Shown here one piece after another: positions 34,659 to 43,078 of a stretch of DNA of 64,000 bases (positions within the stretch are counted from its first letter, which is position 1; every line of letters begins with the position of its first letter). This DNA comes from Mesorhizobium sophorae (GTDB taxonomy: Bacteria; Pseudomonadota; Alphaproteobacteria; Rhizobiales; Rhizobiaceae). Where the stretch lies: positions 310,001 to 374,000 of the forward strand of contig NZ_NNRI01000007.1 of the NCBI RefSeq assembly GCF_002270415.1. Reading direction: 5' to 3'. The notes beneath the pieces were generated by a model. The model made no database searches, was not told the origin of the DNA, and saw only the letters and a list, made by a program, of their open reading frames with translations. Position numbers and translations under genes: made by a program.

Positions 34659-36221
34659 TCAGAGCGACGCCACGGTCTTCAGCGCGCCGTCGAGCATGTC
34701 GCCCTTCTCGTCCTTCAGTGCCGCCTCGCGCAGGCGGCGGATCCAGTCGGCGGCATCCGGGCGGCCCTTTACCAGATCGAGCGCCGACAGCACCCGGTCG
34801 AATTTCGACTGGGCGCGGACGTGGGTGTCGCTGTAGCCCTTGATCAGCCGGCGGCAGTTGAGGATTTCGACGGCCAGCGCGTAGTCGACCGGCACGTAGC
34901 CAAGTGCCAATGCGTACCAGCGTTCGAGATGGTTGGTCTCCACCTGGTGACGCAGCAGGCGACGGCGCCAGCGGCGCAAGCCGCCGATGAACCAGAGCGC
35001 TGCAAAGCCGGCGAAACTGTCGGTGCGGATGCGACGGCCATGGTTGATGCGGCGGTCGAGAAAGGCGGCGAGCTTCGGCCGGCTCTCGATGTAGCTGCCT
35101 AAGTTTGCCGGCAAAGTACCGCAGAACTCCTCGATGCGCGGATGGAAATATTCGGTCACCTGGAGGATCGAACCGTCCTTGACGCCGACCTCGCGGCGCA
35201 CCCGCCGGTCGCGCGTCGAGCGCGTCTTGAGATCAGCGACGCGGATCATGTCGTCGTAGCACATGGCGTTGGCGAGATGCTTCGCGGCAGCGACCGACAA
35301 GTCATATCCGCGATCCGGCCCGTCCAGCGCGATGGCCTTGTCCAGCCGGTCGAGATATTCACGCCCGTAGGCGATGTCCTGATAGTCGACGACCTTTCTC
35401 AGCCCCCTGAGCGCCATGTCGCGCACCGCCTCGGGCATCACATCGATGCGGGCGGTCAGCGCCTGCCAGCCTTGCAGCAGGCTCTGCGGGCCAATCACAT
35501 GCCCTGCGCCCAGCGCAGATCCGACAATCGCCGGCTCTGCCTTCTTTGGCGCCGGGGCCGCCGTGCCGCGCGCGCGATCAAACGCAGCACCGAAGGCGGC
35601 GAGGCTGGCCTTGACGCCGCGCCCGCCGGCACCGATCGCCTGCTCGTAGCTTTCGCGGGTGAACGGCAGCGCGTCTGACCCGGCCAGCGCGCCAAGCAAG
35701 CTGGCCGAGATCATCGAGCCATTGTCGGCGGCGATCTTCTCCATGTCGAAAGCGATGAAGCGCTTCGAGGCGGCTTCCGCCGTCGCATGCACTTTCAAGG
35801 AGGACGCCCGGCCGTCGCCAGGCTCGATCTTTTCCGAGACGGCAGCGATGCGGTGCGAGGACGCGATCAGCGTCGTCCGCTCTGGCGTGACGAAGCCGCG
35901 GATGATGGCGCGGCCGGCTTCCATCAGTTCCGCCGCGATCAATATGTCGACGTCGCCTTGCGAGGGCGACAGCGCGAAGACCGGCAGCTGGCCGGTGTCG
36001 CGGGCCATCTCGACATAGTAGATGGTGGCGCCGGTGCGCTGGGCGACACCGGCGACCGAGGTCGATTGCGCGACGTAGCCATTGCGCTCGGCGACGTCGG
36101 TGATCCAGTCGGCCAGCACGCCGCCACCCTGGCCGCCGACCGCAAGCACGGCGAGCTTGATGACGCGCTCGTCGTCGTGAGCGCCGGCTCGGGGGCGAAA
36201 TGGCGGGACAGCGTCAAGCAT
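34659..36221 (-). CDS. iorB: Indolepyruvate ferredoxin oxidoreductase beta subunit-like with C-terminal extension
   Basis: Protein of 520 residues. The first 200 residues are the gamma/beta domain of 2-oxoacid:ferredoxin oxidoreductases (KLAVLAVGGQGGGVLADWI, then SVAGVAQRTGATIYYVEM). The C-terminal 300 residues are a long alpha-helical extension (DUF6537-type) found in proteobacterial IorB-like proteins. With the alpha subunit it decarboxylates aryl-2-oxoacids oxidatively to aryl-acyl-CoA. The start overlaps the iorA stop by 8 bp. Given its operon mates, isatinate (2-aminophenylglyoxylate) is an attractive alternative substrate to indolepyruvate; that is inference. Confidence 0.87.
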   Translation of the reverse strand: MLDAVPPFRPRAGAHDDERVIKLAVLAVGGQGGGVLADWITDVAERNGYVAQSTSVAGVAQRTGATIYYVEMARDTGQLPVFALSPSQGDVDILIAAELMEAGRAIIRGFVTPERTTLIASSHRIAAVSEKIEPGDGRASSLKVHATAEAASKRFIAFDMEKIAADNGSMISASLLGALAGSDALPFTRESYEQAIGAGGRGVKASLAAFGAAFDRARGTAAPAPKKAEPAIVGSALGAGHVIGPQSLLQGWQALTARIDVMPEAVRDMALRGLRKVVDYQDIAYGREYLDRLDKAIALDGPDRGYDLSVAAAKHLANAMCYDDMIRVADLKTRSTRDRRVRREVGVKDGSILQVTEYFHPRIEEFCGTLPANLGSYIESRPKLAAFLDRRINHGRRIRTDSFAGFAALWFIGGLRRWRRRLLRHQVETNHLERWYALALGYVPVDYALAVEILNCRRLIKGYSDTHVRAQSKFDRVLSALDLVKGRPDAADWIRRLREAALKDEKGDMLDGALKTVASL

Positions 36222-38367
36222 CTGCGAAGGTCAGGCGCCGGCTCTCGCGGCGGCGCTGCAACAGGCTGATGATGGCGCGCCGCGCCGCTTCGAGGAAGCG
36301 ATCCCAGCGGCCCGGATTGTGGACGACATCGGCGCGATAGAACGATGGGCACAGCACCGCCGCATCGGCGACCTCGCCGCAATTGCCGCAGCCGACGCAG
36401 CTCTGGTCGATATGGGCCACGGGATCGTCGCGCAGCGGATCGTCGAGCGACTTCACCGACAGCGACGGGCAACCGGACAGCCGCATGCAGGCATGGTCAC
36501 CGGTGCAGATGTCTTCGTCGATGCCGAACTTCGGCTTCACCACGCGCTCGCCACCCTTGATCGCCTTGTCGACAAGGGGCTTTTCGCGGCGCTGCCGGTT
36601 GAGCATGCATTCGGACGAGGCGACGATGACCTTCGGTCCCTTCTCGTCGGTGGTCAGCGCCTCGCGCAGCGTGTCCTGCATTTTGGTCACGTCATAGGTG
36701 CGGTCGATGTGGCGCAACCATTTGACACCCATGCCTTTCACCGCCTCGGTGATCGGATGCTTGGTCGACTTGGTCTTGTTGCCCGCGCGCGACGACAGAA
36801 TATCCTGCCCTCCGGTCGCGGCCGAATAGAAATTGTCGACGATGACGATGACGCCATCGTTCTTGTTGAACACGGCATTGCCGATCGAGGAGGTCAGGCC
36901 GTTGTGCCAGAAGCCGCCGTCGCCGACGAAGGAGATCGAGCGGCGCTTGGCGTCGGGCGAATTGAAGGCCGAGGCCGAGGCCGGCCCCAGCCCATAGCCC
37001 ATGGTGGTGGCGCCGAGCTCGAATGGCGGCATGATCGAGAACAGGTGGCAGCCGATGTCGGAAGCGATGTGGTGCTTGCCGAGTTCCTGCTCGACCAGCT
37101 TGGTGGCGGCAAAGATCGGCCGTTCCGGGCAGCCGATGCAGAAGCCCGGCGGACGACCCGGCACGACGTTGATCAGGTCGGCAGTATCGACGCCGTCGCC
37201 GACCTTGTTGGGCGCGCGCACCTCGCCCGGCAACAGATGCGGCGCCTCGGCACGCAGGAAGGCGCCGATGCCGTCAAGCATGACCTGGCCGGTGTATTCT
37301 CCGGCCATCGGCAGATGCTCCTTGCCGACCAGCCTGGTGCCGCGCCCGGCCTTGTGCAGCATCGCCGCAAAGGCCTGCTCGATGTAATTGGGCTGACCTT
37401 CCTCGACGACCAGCACGGACTGCTTGCCCTCGCAGAAGGACAGGAACTCGTCGTCGATCAAGGGGTAGACGGCATTGAGCACATAAAGCGGCACATCGGT
37501 GTCGCCATAGGTGTCGGCGAGGCCGAGCCGCTGCAGGGCGCGAATGACCGAATTGTACATGCCGCCCTGCATGACGATGCCGACCGAGCCGTGGTCCGAG
37601 CCGAACATCTCGTTGATCTTGTTCTTGCGGATGAAATCCACCGCTGCCGGCCAGCGCTTCTGCACCTTCTCCTTCTCGTGCAGGAAGGAGGCGGGCGGCA
37701 GCACGATGCGGCCGGTGTCGCGGCGTGGCGCGTCGAGCGCATCGGCCACCGTCATCGGCGGCCGCTTGTTGTCCTTGGCGATGAAATGGCCATGGACATG
37801 ACAGCAGCGGATGCGGACCTGCAGCATGACCGGCGTGTTGGAAATCTCGGACAGCTCGAAACCGTCCTCCACCGCCTTGACGATCGACGGCAAATTGGGG
37901 CGCGGGTCGAGCAGCCAGACCTGGCTCTTCATGGCGAAGGCGTGGCTGCGCTCCTGCATGATAGAGGAGCCCTCGCCGTAGTCCTCGCCGACAATGATCA
38001 GCGCGCCGCCGGTGACGCCGCCCGACGCCAGATTGGCGAGCGCATCGGAGGCGACATTGGTGCCGACGGTCGACTTGAAGGTTGCCGCCCCGCGGATCGG
38101 GTAATGCACCGATGCGGCCAGCATGGCGGTGGCGGTGGCCTCCGAAGCGCTGGCTTCGAAATGCACGCCGAGCTCGCCCAGAATGTCCTGCGCGTCGGCC
38201 AGCACGTCCATCAAATGGCTGATCGGCGCGCCCTGATAGCCGCCGACATAGCCGACGCCGCATTGCAGCAGCGCCTTGGTGATGGCGAGAATGCCTTCGC
38301 CGGCAAATTCCTCGCCGGAACCGAGCCGCAGCTTTTCGACTTCCTTGGCAAAAGACCGTTCGGCCAT
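36214..38367 (-). CDS. iorA: Indolepyruvate ferredoxin oxidoreductase alpha subunit-like
   Basis: Protein of 717 residues. The N-terminal pyrimidine-binding domain (GYVGGYQGAPISHLMDVL), a middle domain, the TPP-binding motif GDGGFWHNGLTSSIGNAVFNKNDG...DN (about 475-505) and a C-terminal ferredoxin-like domain with two cysteine clusters (CTGDHACMRLSGCP, CVGCGNCGEVADAAVLCP) are seen. The second cluster keeps CxxCxxC; the first is atypical. The enzyme uses TPP and Fe-S centres to turn aryl 2-oxoacids and CoA into acyl-CoA, CO2 and reduced ferredoxin. It lies 44 bp downstream of marR and is probably in one operon with the cyclase gene. Confidence 0.9.
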   Translation of the reverse strand: MAERSFAKEVEKLRLGSGEEFAGEGILAITKALLQCGVGYVGGYQGAPISHLMDVLADAQDILGELGVHFEASASEATATAMLAASVHYPIRGAATFKSTVGTNVASDALANLASGGVTGGALIIVGEDYGEGSSIMQERSHAFAMKSQVWLLDPRPNLPSIVKAVEDGFELSEISNTPVMLQVRIRCCHVHGHFIAKDNKRPPMTVADALDAPRRDTGRIVLPPASFLHEKEKVQKRWPAAVDFIRKNKINEMFGSDHGSVGIVMQGGMYNSVIRALQRLGLADTYGDTDVPLYVLNAVYPLIDDEFLSFCEGKQSVLVVEEGQPNYIEQAFAAMLHKAGRGTRLVGKEHLPMAGEYTGQVMLDGIGAFLRAEAPHLLPGEVRAPNKVGDGVDTADLINVVPGRPPGFCIGCPERPIFAATKLVEQELGKHHIASDIGCHLFSIMPPFELGATTMGYGLGPASASAFNSPDAKRRSISFVGDGGFWHNGLTSSIGNAVFNKNDGVIVIVDNFYSAATGGQDILSSRAGNKTKSTKHPITEAVKGMGVKWLRHIDRTYDVTKMQDTLREALTTDEKGPKVIVASSECMLNRQRREKPLVDKAIKGGERVVKPKFGIDEDICTGDHACMRLSGCPSLSVKSLDDPLRDDPVAHIDQSCVGCGNCGEVADAAVLCPSFYRADVVHNPGRWDRFLEAARRAIISLLQRRRESRRLTFADA

Positions 38368-38411
38368 TTCTTTCTCCCTTCCGTTACCGCCGGCGCTGGC
38401 GGCGCGTAGGT

Positions 38412-38894
38412 CTAGATGTCGTGCTTGCGGATGTTTTTGAGCATCTTCAAAAGTGTGGCGATGAGCGCGGAATATTCGGCGTCGTCGATATCGTTAAACA
38501 TCGCCTCGAACGCGTCATGCATGGCTGGCCAGGCGCGGGTGAACTCGGCGCGGCCATCGTCGGTCAGGAAGACATGGCGGATGCGGCTGTCGGTGACACC
38601 CTGCTCGCGCCGCACCAGGCCCTGGCCCTCCAGAGTGTCGAGCGTCCGGCTCAAGGTCGACTGCTCGATCACCGTATAGACCGAGAGGTCGTTGACGGTG
38701 ATGCCGTCGGTGACCGACAGCACGGCCAGCGTGCGGACCTGCGGAATGGTCAGCCCCTGTTTGCGGAAATCGTCGCGGAGGGTGGCGTTATAGCGGCCCA
38801 TGATGCGGTTCATCAGATAGGGCGCGAATTGCTGCAGGCCGATCTGCCCCAAGGTGGAAATGCGCTGGCGCTTTTCCGCGACCTTCTGTTCCAT
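38412..38894 (-). CDS. MarR-family transcriptional regulator (first)
   Basis: Winged-helix regulator of 160 residues: dimer helix (GLQQFAPYLMNRIMGRYNATLRDDFRKQGLTIPQVRTLAVLS), recognition helix region (VNDLSVYTVIEQSTLSRTLDTLEGQGLVRRE) and the wing with a D-SRIRHVFLT motif. It begins at 38894, one base shared with the FAD oxidoreductase stop (TGATG), and sits in the middle of the catabolic operon. It likely binds the TTTnAAGCnTnAAA-type palindromes near this cluster; the inducer may be an indole or aryl-CoA compound. A second MarR lies at 52126. Confidence 0.88.
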   Translation of the reverse strand: MEQKVAEKRQRISTLGQIGLQQFAPYLMNRIMGRYNATLRDDFRKQGLTIPQVRTLAVLSVTDGITVNDLSVYTVIEQSTLSRTLDTLEGQGLVRREQGVTDSRIRHVFLTDDGRAEFTRAWPAMHDAFEAMFNDIDDAEYSALIATLLKMLKNIRKHDI

Positions 38895-40465
38895 CACAGC
38901 CTCCCCGCCAGGAGAAAGCCGGAGCCGCCGCCGAGGCCGGCACCGGGATGGGTCGAGGCGCCGATATGATGGAGGCCCTTGATGCCGGTCTGGTGGTTGC
39001 GGCTGGTCTTGAACGGGCGCCACAGGAACGACTGGTCGATGGTCGAGGAGCCGCCATAAGGATCGCCGCCAACCAGATTGATGTTCATTGTTTCGAGATC
39101 GGCTGGCGAATAGGCGCGGCGCGCGATGACGCTGTCCTTGAAGCCGTCGATATGGCTGGCGAGGATGGCCTCGACGCGGTCGGCATAGGCTTCGCGCAGC
39201 GCCTCGGTCCATTGGCCATCGGCCGGTGTCCCCAGCTTGCCGGCGGCATCGCCCTTGATGTAGCGTGGCGCCTCGGGCAGTTGCAGCCACAGGATCGCCT
39301 TGCCCGGCGGGCAGCGCGAGGGATCGAGTGCATGCGGCTGGCCGACGCAGATGGTCGGAACCTCCGGCAGCATGCCGCGCGCCGCCTCGTTGCAGGCTTT
39401 CGACACGCCATCCAGTCCCGGCGTCAGGTGCAGCAACGCGACCTTGTCCAGGCCTTCGCCGCGCCATGCCGGCGGTCTGTCCAGGGCATAGTGGATCTGA
39501 AAATTGCCTTTGCCGTAGCGGTATTTCCGCATCGCCTCGGCATCGCCCCTTGGAGCATCAGCGCCGAGCAGCCGGCCATAGAGTTGCGTCGGCGTGACCG
39601 AGCAGATGACGCTCTTCTTCGCGTTGACCGTTTCGCCCGAGGCCAGCCGCACGCCGGTGGCGCGACCTCCAGTCACGATGATGGAGGCAACGTCCGCTTC
39701 GGTGGAGATGACGACGCCGCGTTCGGTGATGAGCGCCTCGAAGGCGGACAGCAGGTTCTTCGCCCCGCCCTTGACGATCGGCGCGCCGGCCGCCTCCAGC
39801 GCAAAGGCGATGACCTTGGCGATCTGGCCGGAGAAAGCATCTTCCGGTCCGAGCCCGGCATGCAGCACCCAGGGTGCCCACAGCGCGCGGATGGTTTCCG
39901 ACTGGTAGGTGCTTTCGAGCCAGTTGCGCGCCGGCACCAGCGCTTCGCCGAGAAAGGCGGCAAGGCCACGTGGGCCACGCCGCCAGCCGTCGCCAACCAA
40001 AAGCTTCGCCGTCGGATAGGACCACAGGCTGCCGCCGAGCAGGCCGAACAGCAGGCCGGCATTGCGTTCGATGCCACCGACATCGTCTGCATGCCGGTCG
40101 CCATCGCCCGCGGCGATGGCATTGAGCGCCGCGATGTTGGCGGCGCGGTCGGTGCTGAGCACGGCACGGCTGCCGTCCGGTCGCAGCACGCCGGTCGGCG
40201 TGCCGGTGTGGCAGAACTCCAGCCCGTGCCGGGCGAGGTCGGCGCCCAGCGCCGCAAAGGCCGGTGAGGTGATGAACAGCACGAAGGTCGTCGCCATCAC
40301 ATCATGGATGAAGCCGGGCGCGGTGATCTCCTCGGTGCGCATGCAGCCGCCAATGCGGTCGTTGCGCTCGAGGACGAGCACCTTCGCGCCCTTGCCGCCA
40401 AGCATCGCCGCGCAGACCAGCGCGTTGATGCCGCTGCCTACGATGATGTGATCCGGCTGGCTCAC
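38894..40465 (-). CDS. Phytoene desaturase-type NAD(P)/FAD-dependent oxidoreductase (first)
   Basis: Flavoprotein of 523 residues with the N-terminal FAD motif HIIVGSGINALVCAAMLGGKGAKVLVLERNDRIGG and the C-terminal GLHHIGASTHPGAGLGGGSG motif of the phytoene-desaturase/amine-oxidase superfamily. Members in catabolic clusters oxidise C-C or C-N bonds, and the substrate here is unknown. The GTG start at 40465 is the only one just before the FAD motif; an upstream frame is not used. It follows the cyclase gene by 16 bp and is coupled to marR. A paralogue is at 41393, divergent. Confidence 0.85.
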   Translation of the reverse strand: MSQPDHIIVGSGINALVCAAMLGGKGAKVLVLERNDRIGGCMRTEEITAPGFIHDVMATTFVLFITSPAFAALGADLARHGLEFCHTGTPTGVLRPDGSRAVLSTDRAANIAALNAIAAGDGDRHADDVGGIERNAGLLFGLLGGSLWSYPTAKLLVGDGWRRGPRGLAAFLGEALVPARNWLESTYQSETIRALWAPWVLHAGLGPEDAFSGQIAKVIAFALEAAGAPIVKGGAKNLLSAFEALITERGVVISTEADVASIIVTGGRATGVRLASGETVNAKKSVICSVTPTQLYGRLLGADAPRGDAEAMRKYRYGKGNFQIHYALDRPPAWRGEGLDKVALLHLTPGLDGVSKACNEAARGMLPEVPTICVGQPHALDPSRCPPGKAILWLQLPEAPRYIKGDAAGKLGTPADGQWTEALREAYADRVEAILASHIDGFKDSVIARRAYSPADLETMNINLVGGDPYGGSSTIDQSFLWRPFKTSRNHQTGIKGLHHIGASTHPGAGLGGGSGFLLAGRL

Positions 40466-40481
40466 GTCAAAACGCTTTCGC

Positions 40482-41273
40482 TTAGCCCTTCGGAACAAGC
40501 GCCAGCGCGCGGATCGGGCTGCCGGTGCCATGTTCGATCTTGAGCGGCGCCGCGATCAGGATCGCACCCTTCGGCGGCAACTGGTCGAGGTTGCAGAGGC
40601 TGGCAAGCCCATAACGGTTGGCCTTGTGTATCAGCGTATGCGCCGGGAATGGCGGCTCCATGCCACCGGCCTTGCCGGCGTCGGTGCCGATCGTCTCGCT
40701 GCCCCAGCCCTTGATGTCCTTGCTGATCAGGAACTGGATGGTTTCCGCCGTCGGACCCGGCGTATGCGGGCCGGTCTCGTTGGCGTTGAGGAACTCGGCC
40801 TCGGAGCCATTGCGCTTGTACCAGTCGGTGCGCATCACCACCCATTCGCCGGCATTGATCGCGCCATGCTTGGCTTCCCACGCCTTGACGTGGTCGACGG
40901 TGAGCAGGAAATCGTGGTCGGCGGCGGCTTCCTTCGAGCAGTCGATGACATTGACCGGGCCGACGAAGTTCTGAGCCGGAATGGTGTCGGTGGCGCCGTC
41001 TGGATAATCCTTGCCGGTGATCCAATGCTGCGGCGCATCGAAATGCGTGCCCGAATGTTCGCCGAGCTTCAGCCAATTCCACGCCCACCACGGGCCGTTC
41101 TTGTCATAGCGGGAGATGTTATGGATTTCGACCTTCGGCGTGTCGACGGCGAGTTCCGGCGGCAGCTTGATCAATGGCGTATTGGGGCCGAGCGGCGCTG
41201 ACAGGTCGACCACCTTGATGGCGCCTGAAAGAAGCTGGCCGGCGACTTCGCCGAGGAGTTTTTGGGTGTCCAT
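40482..41273 (-). CDS. Cyclase-family metal-dependent hydrolase (isatin hydrolase/KynB-like)
   Basis: Protein of 263 residues of the cyclase family (PF04199) with the metal motif HSGTHFDAPQHW (HxGTHxDxPxH, about 71-82). Family members include arylformamidase (KynB), which opens N-formylkynurenine, and isatin hydrolase, which opens isatin to isatinate. The following VVMRTDW and GAILIAAPLKI also fit. No Trp-to-Kyn genes are seen in the window, and the operon context (IorAB-like, aminobenzoyl-CoA genes nearby) favours isatin hydrolysis, inferred. The ATG at 41273 is preferred over an upstream one. It is the first gene of the leftward operon, and a palindrome lies 90 bp upstream. Confidence 0.83.
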   Translation of the reverse strand: MDTQKLLGEVAGQLLSGAIKVVDLSAPLGPNTPLIKLPPELAVDTPKVEIHNISRYDKNGPWWAWNWLKLGEHSGTHFDAPQHWITGKDYPDGATDTIPAQNFVGPVNVIDCSKEAAADHDFLLTVDHVKAWEAKHGAINAGEWVVMRTDWYKRNGSEAEFLNANETGPHTPGPTAETIQFLISKDIKGWGSETIGTDAGKAGGMEPPFPAHTLIHKANRYGLASLCNLDQLPPKGAILIAAPLKIEHGTGSPIRALALVPKG

Positions 41274-41362
41274 GGTCTCTGTTCCCTCTTTCGTGATGAT
41301 GATCAAGGCTCGTCTCGGCCCTTAATATCCTACTAGACGAAAACATATGCATCTGCAATTAT

Positions 41363-41376
41363 CTTTAAGCATAAAG
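41363..41376. promoter_or_regulatory. Candidate MarR operator between divergent cyclase and FAD-oxidoreductase genes
   Basis: CTTTA-AGCA-TAAAG, a perfect 5-bp inverted repeat around AGCA, lies in the 119-bp gap between the two divergent starts and 17 bp before the rightward GTG. It matches the TTTnAAGC-type palindromes at 49001, 56159 and 57055. One site could govern both operons. Confidence 0.6.
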
Positions 41377-41392
41377 GAAATGGGACCGGGGC

Positions 41393-42967
41393 GTGAGCGA
41401 GTTCGACGCCATCTTTGTCGGGGCGGGCCACAACAGTCTGGCATGCGCCGCGCATTTGGCGCTCAAAGGCTGGAAAACCGGGATTTTCGAGCGCAGTGCA
41501 ACAATCGGCGGCGCCGTCCAGACCCGCGAATTCACCCTTCCAGGCTTCCGCCACGATTTCGGCGCGATGAATTTGAGCTTGTTTGCCGGCTCGGCCTTCC
41601 ACCGGAAATATGCAAATGAATTGAACCGCCAAGGGCTGGAGTTCGCGCCGGTCGCCGACTGTTTTGCCAGCGCCTTCCCTGACGGACGCTGGTTCGGCGT
41701 CAGCAACGACCTGGAAAAGACCGCCTCGCGCATGGCCGCTTTTTCAGCCGCGGATGCCGCAACATGGCGCAGGCTGGTCGCCGCCTTCCCGGCGGAGGCC
41801 GAGCATCTGTTCCGGCTGCTGGGATCACCGATGAGCGCCCGCGCGCTTGCCGGCACGGCATGGAACCTGTGGCGCAAGAAGGGCGTGTCCGGCGCGCTCG
41901 ATACCGGCCGGCTGCTGCTGTCGTCGCCTCGCGCCTGGTTGGAGGAGACTTTCGAGTCGCCTCATGTGCGGGCAACGCTTGCCACCTGGGGCATGCATCT
42001 CGACTTCGCGCCCGACATCGCCGGCGGTGCGGTGTTCCCCTATCTGGAATCGATGGCCAACCAGAGTTTCGGCATGGTGCTGGGCAAGGGCGGGGCAGAT
42101 ACCATCATCCGGGCGCTGTCCGGCATGGTCACGTCTGCCGGCGGCACAATCGTCACCAGTGCCGAGGTGGCGGAGATCACGGTTTCCGCCGGCAAGGCGA
42201 CCGGCGTGCGGCTCGCTTCCGGAGAGACGCATACCGCGACCAAGGCGGTTATCGCCGGCGTGGCGCCGAGCGCGTTGACCGGCAAGCTGCTGCCCAATGG
42301 TTCGGGTGACGCCGGCTTCGACACCGCGATGAAAAAGTTTCGCCACGCACCAGGCACGATGATGATCCATCTGGCGCTCGACGACCTGCCGGACTGGCGC
42401 GCCGGCGCCGAGTTGCGGCAGTTTGCCTATGTGCATCTGTCTCCCTCGCTCGACGCCATGTCGCGCACCTATCAGCAGGCGATAGCGGGCATGCTGCCGG
42501 ACGAACCTGTGCTGGTCGTCGGCCAGCCGACGGCGATCGACCCGACACGAGCGCCCGCAGGCAAACACGTGCTGTGGGTGCAGGTGCGCATGCTGCCCGC
42601 CGAAATCCTGGGCGATGCGGCCGGCAAGATCGCACCCGCGCATTGGGACAAGGTCAAGGACAACTACGCCGAGCGCGTTCTCGACATCATCGAGAGCTAC
42701 GCGCCCGGCCTGCGCAACAAGATCCTTGGCCGGGCGGTGTTTTCGCCCATCGACCTGGAGCGCGAGAACCCGAACCTCGTCGGCGGCGACCAGGTCTGCG
42801 GCAGCCACCATCTGGCGCAGAATTTCCTGTTTCGACCGACGCGCGGTTTCGCCGGCTGGAACACACCGATCGGCAATCTGCATCTCACGGGGGCCGCGAC
42901 ATGGCCGGGCGCGGGCACCGGTGCCGCCTCGGGCTACATGCTCGCGCAACAACTTGGCGGGAGGTAG
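41393..42967 (+). CDS. Phytoene desaturase-type NAD(P)/FAD-dependent oxidoreductase (second)
   Basis: Flavoprotein of 524 residues, paralogous to the one at 38894. It has the FAD motif AIFVGAGHNSLACAAHLALKGWKTGIFERSATIGG and a C-terminal GNLHLTGAATWPGAGTGAASGYMLA. Both proteins lie on either side of a shared operator, so they probably act in the same route, for example on successive indole-ring intermediates; that is inference. Translation begins at a GTG (41393), 17 bp behind the palindrome. The ABC operon starts 111 bp after its stop. Confidence 0.83.
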   Translation: MSEFDAIFVGAGHNSLACAAHLALKGWKTGIFERSATIGGAVQTREFTLPGFRHDFGAMNLSLFAGSAFHRKYANELNRQGLEFAPVADCFASAFPDGRWFGVSNDLEKTASRMAAFSAADAATWRRLVAAFPAEAEHLFRLLGSPMSARALAGTAWNLWRKKGVSGALDTGRLLLSSPRAWLEETFESPHVRATLATWGMHLDFAPDIAGGAVFPYLESMANQSFGMVLGKGGADTIIRALSGMVTSAGGTIVTSAEVAEITVSAGKATGVRLASGETHTATKAVIAGVAPSALTGKLLPNGSGDAGFDTAMKKFRHAPGTMMIHLALDDLPDWRAGAELRQFAYVHLSPSLDAMSRTYQQAIAGMLPDEPVLVVGQPTAIDPTRAPAGKHVLWVQVRMLPAEILGDAAGKIAPAHWDKVKDNYAERVLDIIESYAPGLRNKILGRAVFSPIDLERENPNLVGGDQVCGSHHLAQNFLFRPTRGFAGWNTPIGNLHLTGAATWPGAGTGAASGYMLAQQLGGR

Positions 42968-43078
42968 GAGCCCCAGGATTTTCTGGGTGAAGAAGGGCAA
43001 GGCGCTGCTGCCCAAGGAGGCTGAAACGATGAACTGAGATCGCCGCGCAACGACAATAAACCAACAAGGGGAACGACC

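Noticed and set aside
36319..38409. 696-codon rightward open frame opposite iorA
   Set aside because: Antisense shadow; the minus strand has TPP and ferredoxin motifs throughout.
40482..41273. Assignment of the cyclase-family protein as KynB of tryptophan breakdown
   Set aside because: No tryptophan 2,3-dioxygenase or kynureninase gene is near, and the operon points to isatin or another ring substrate; KynB activity is not excluded.
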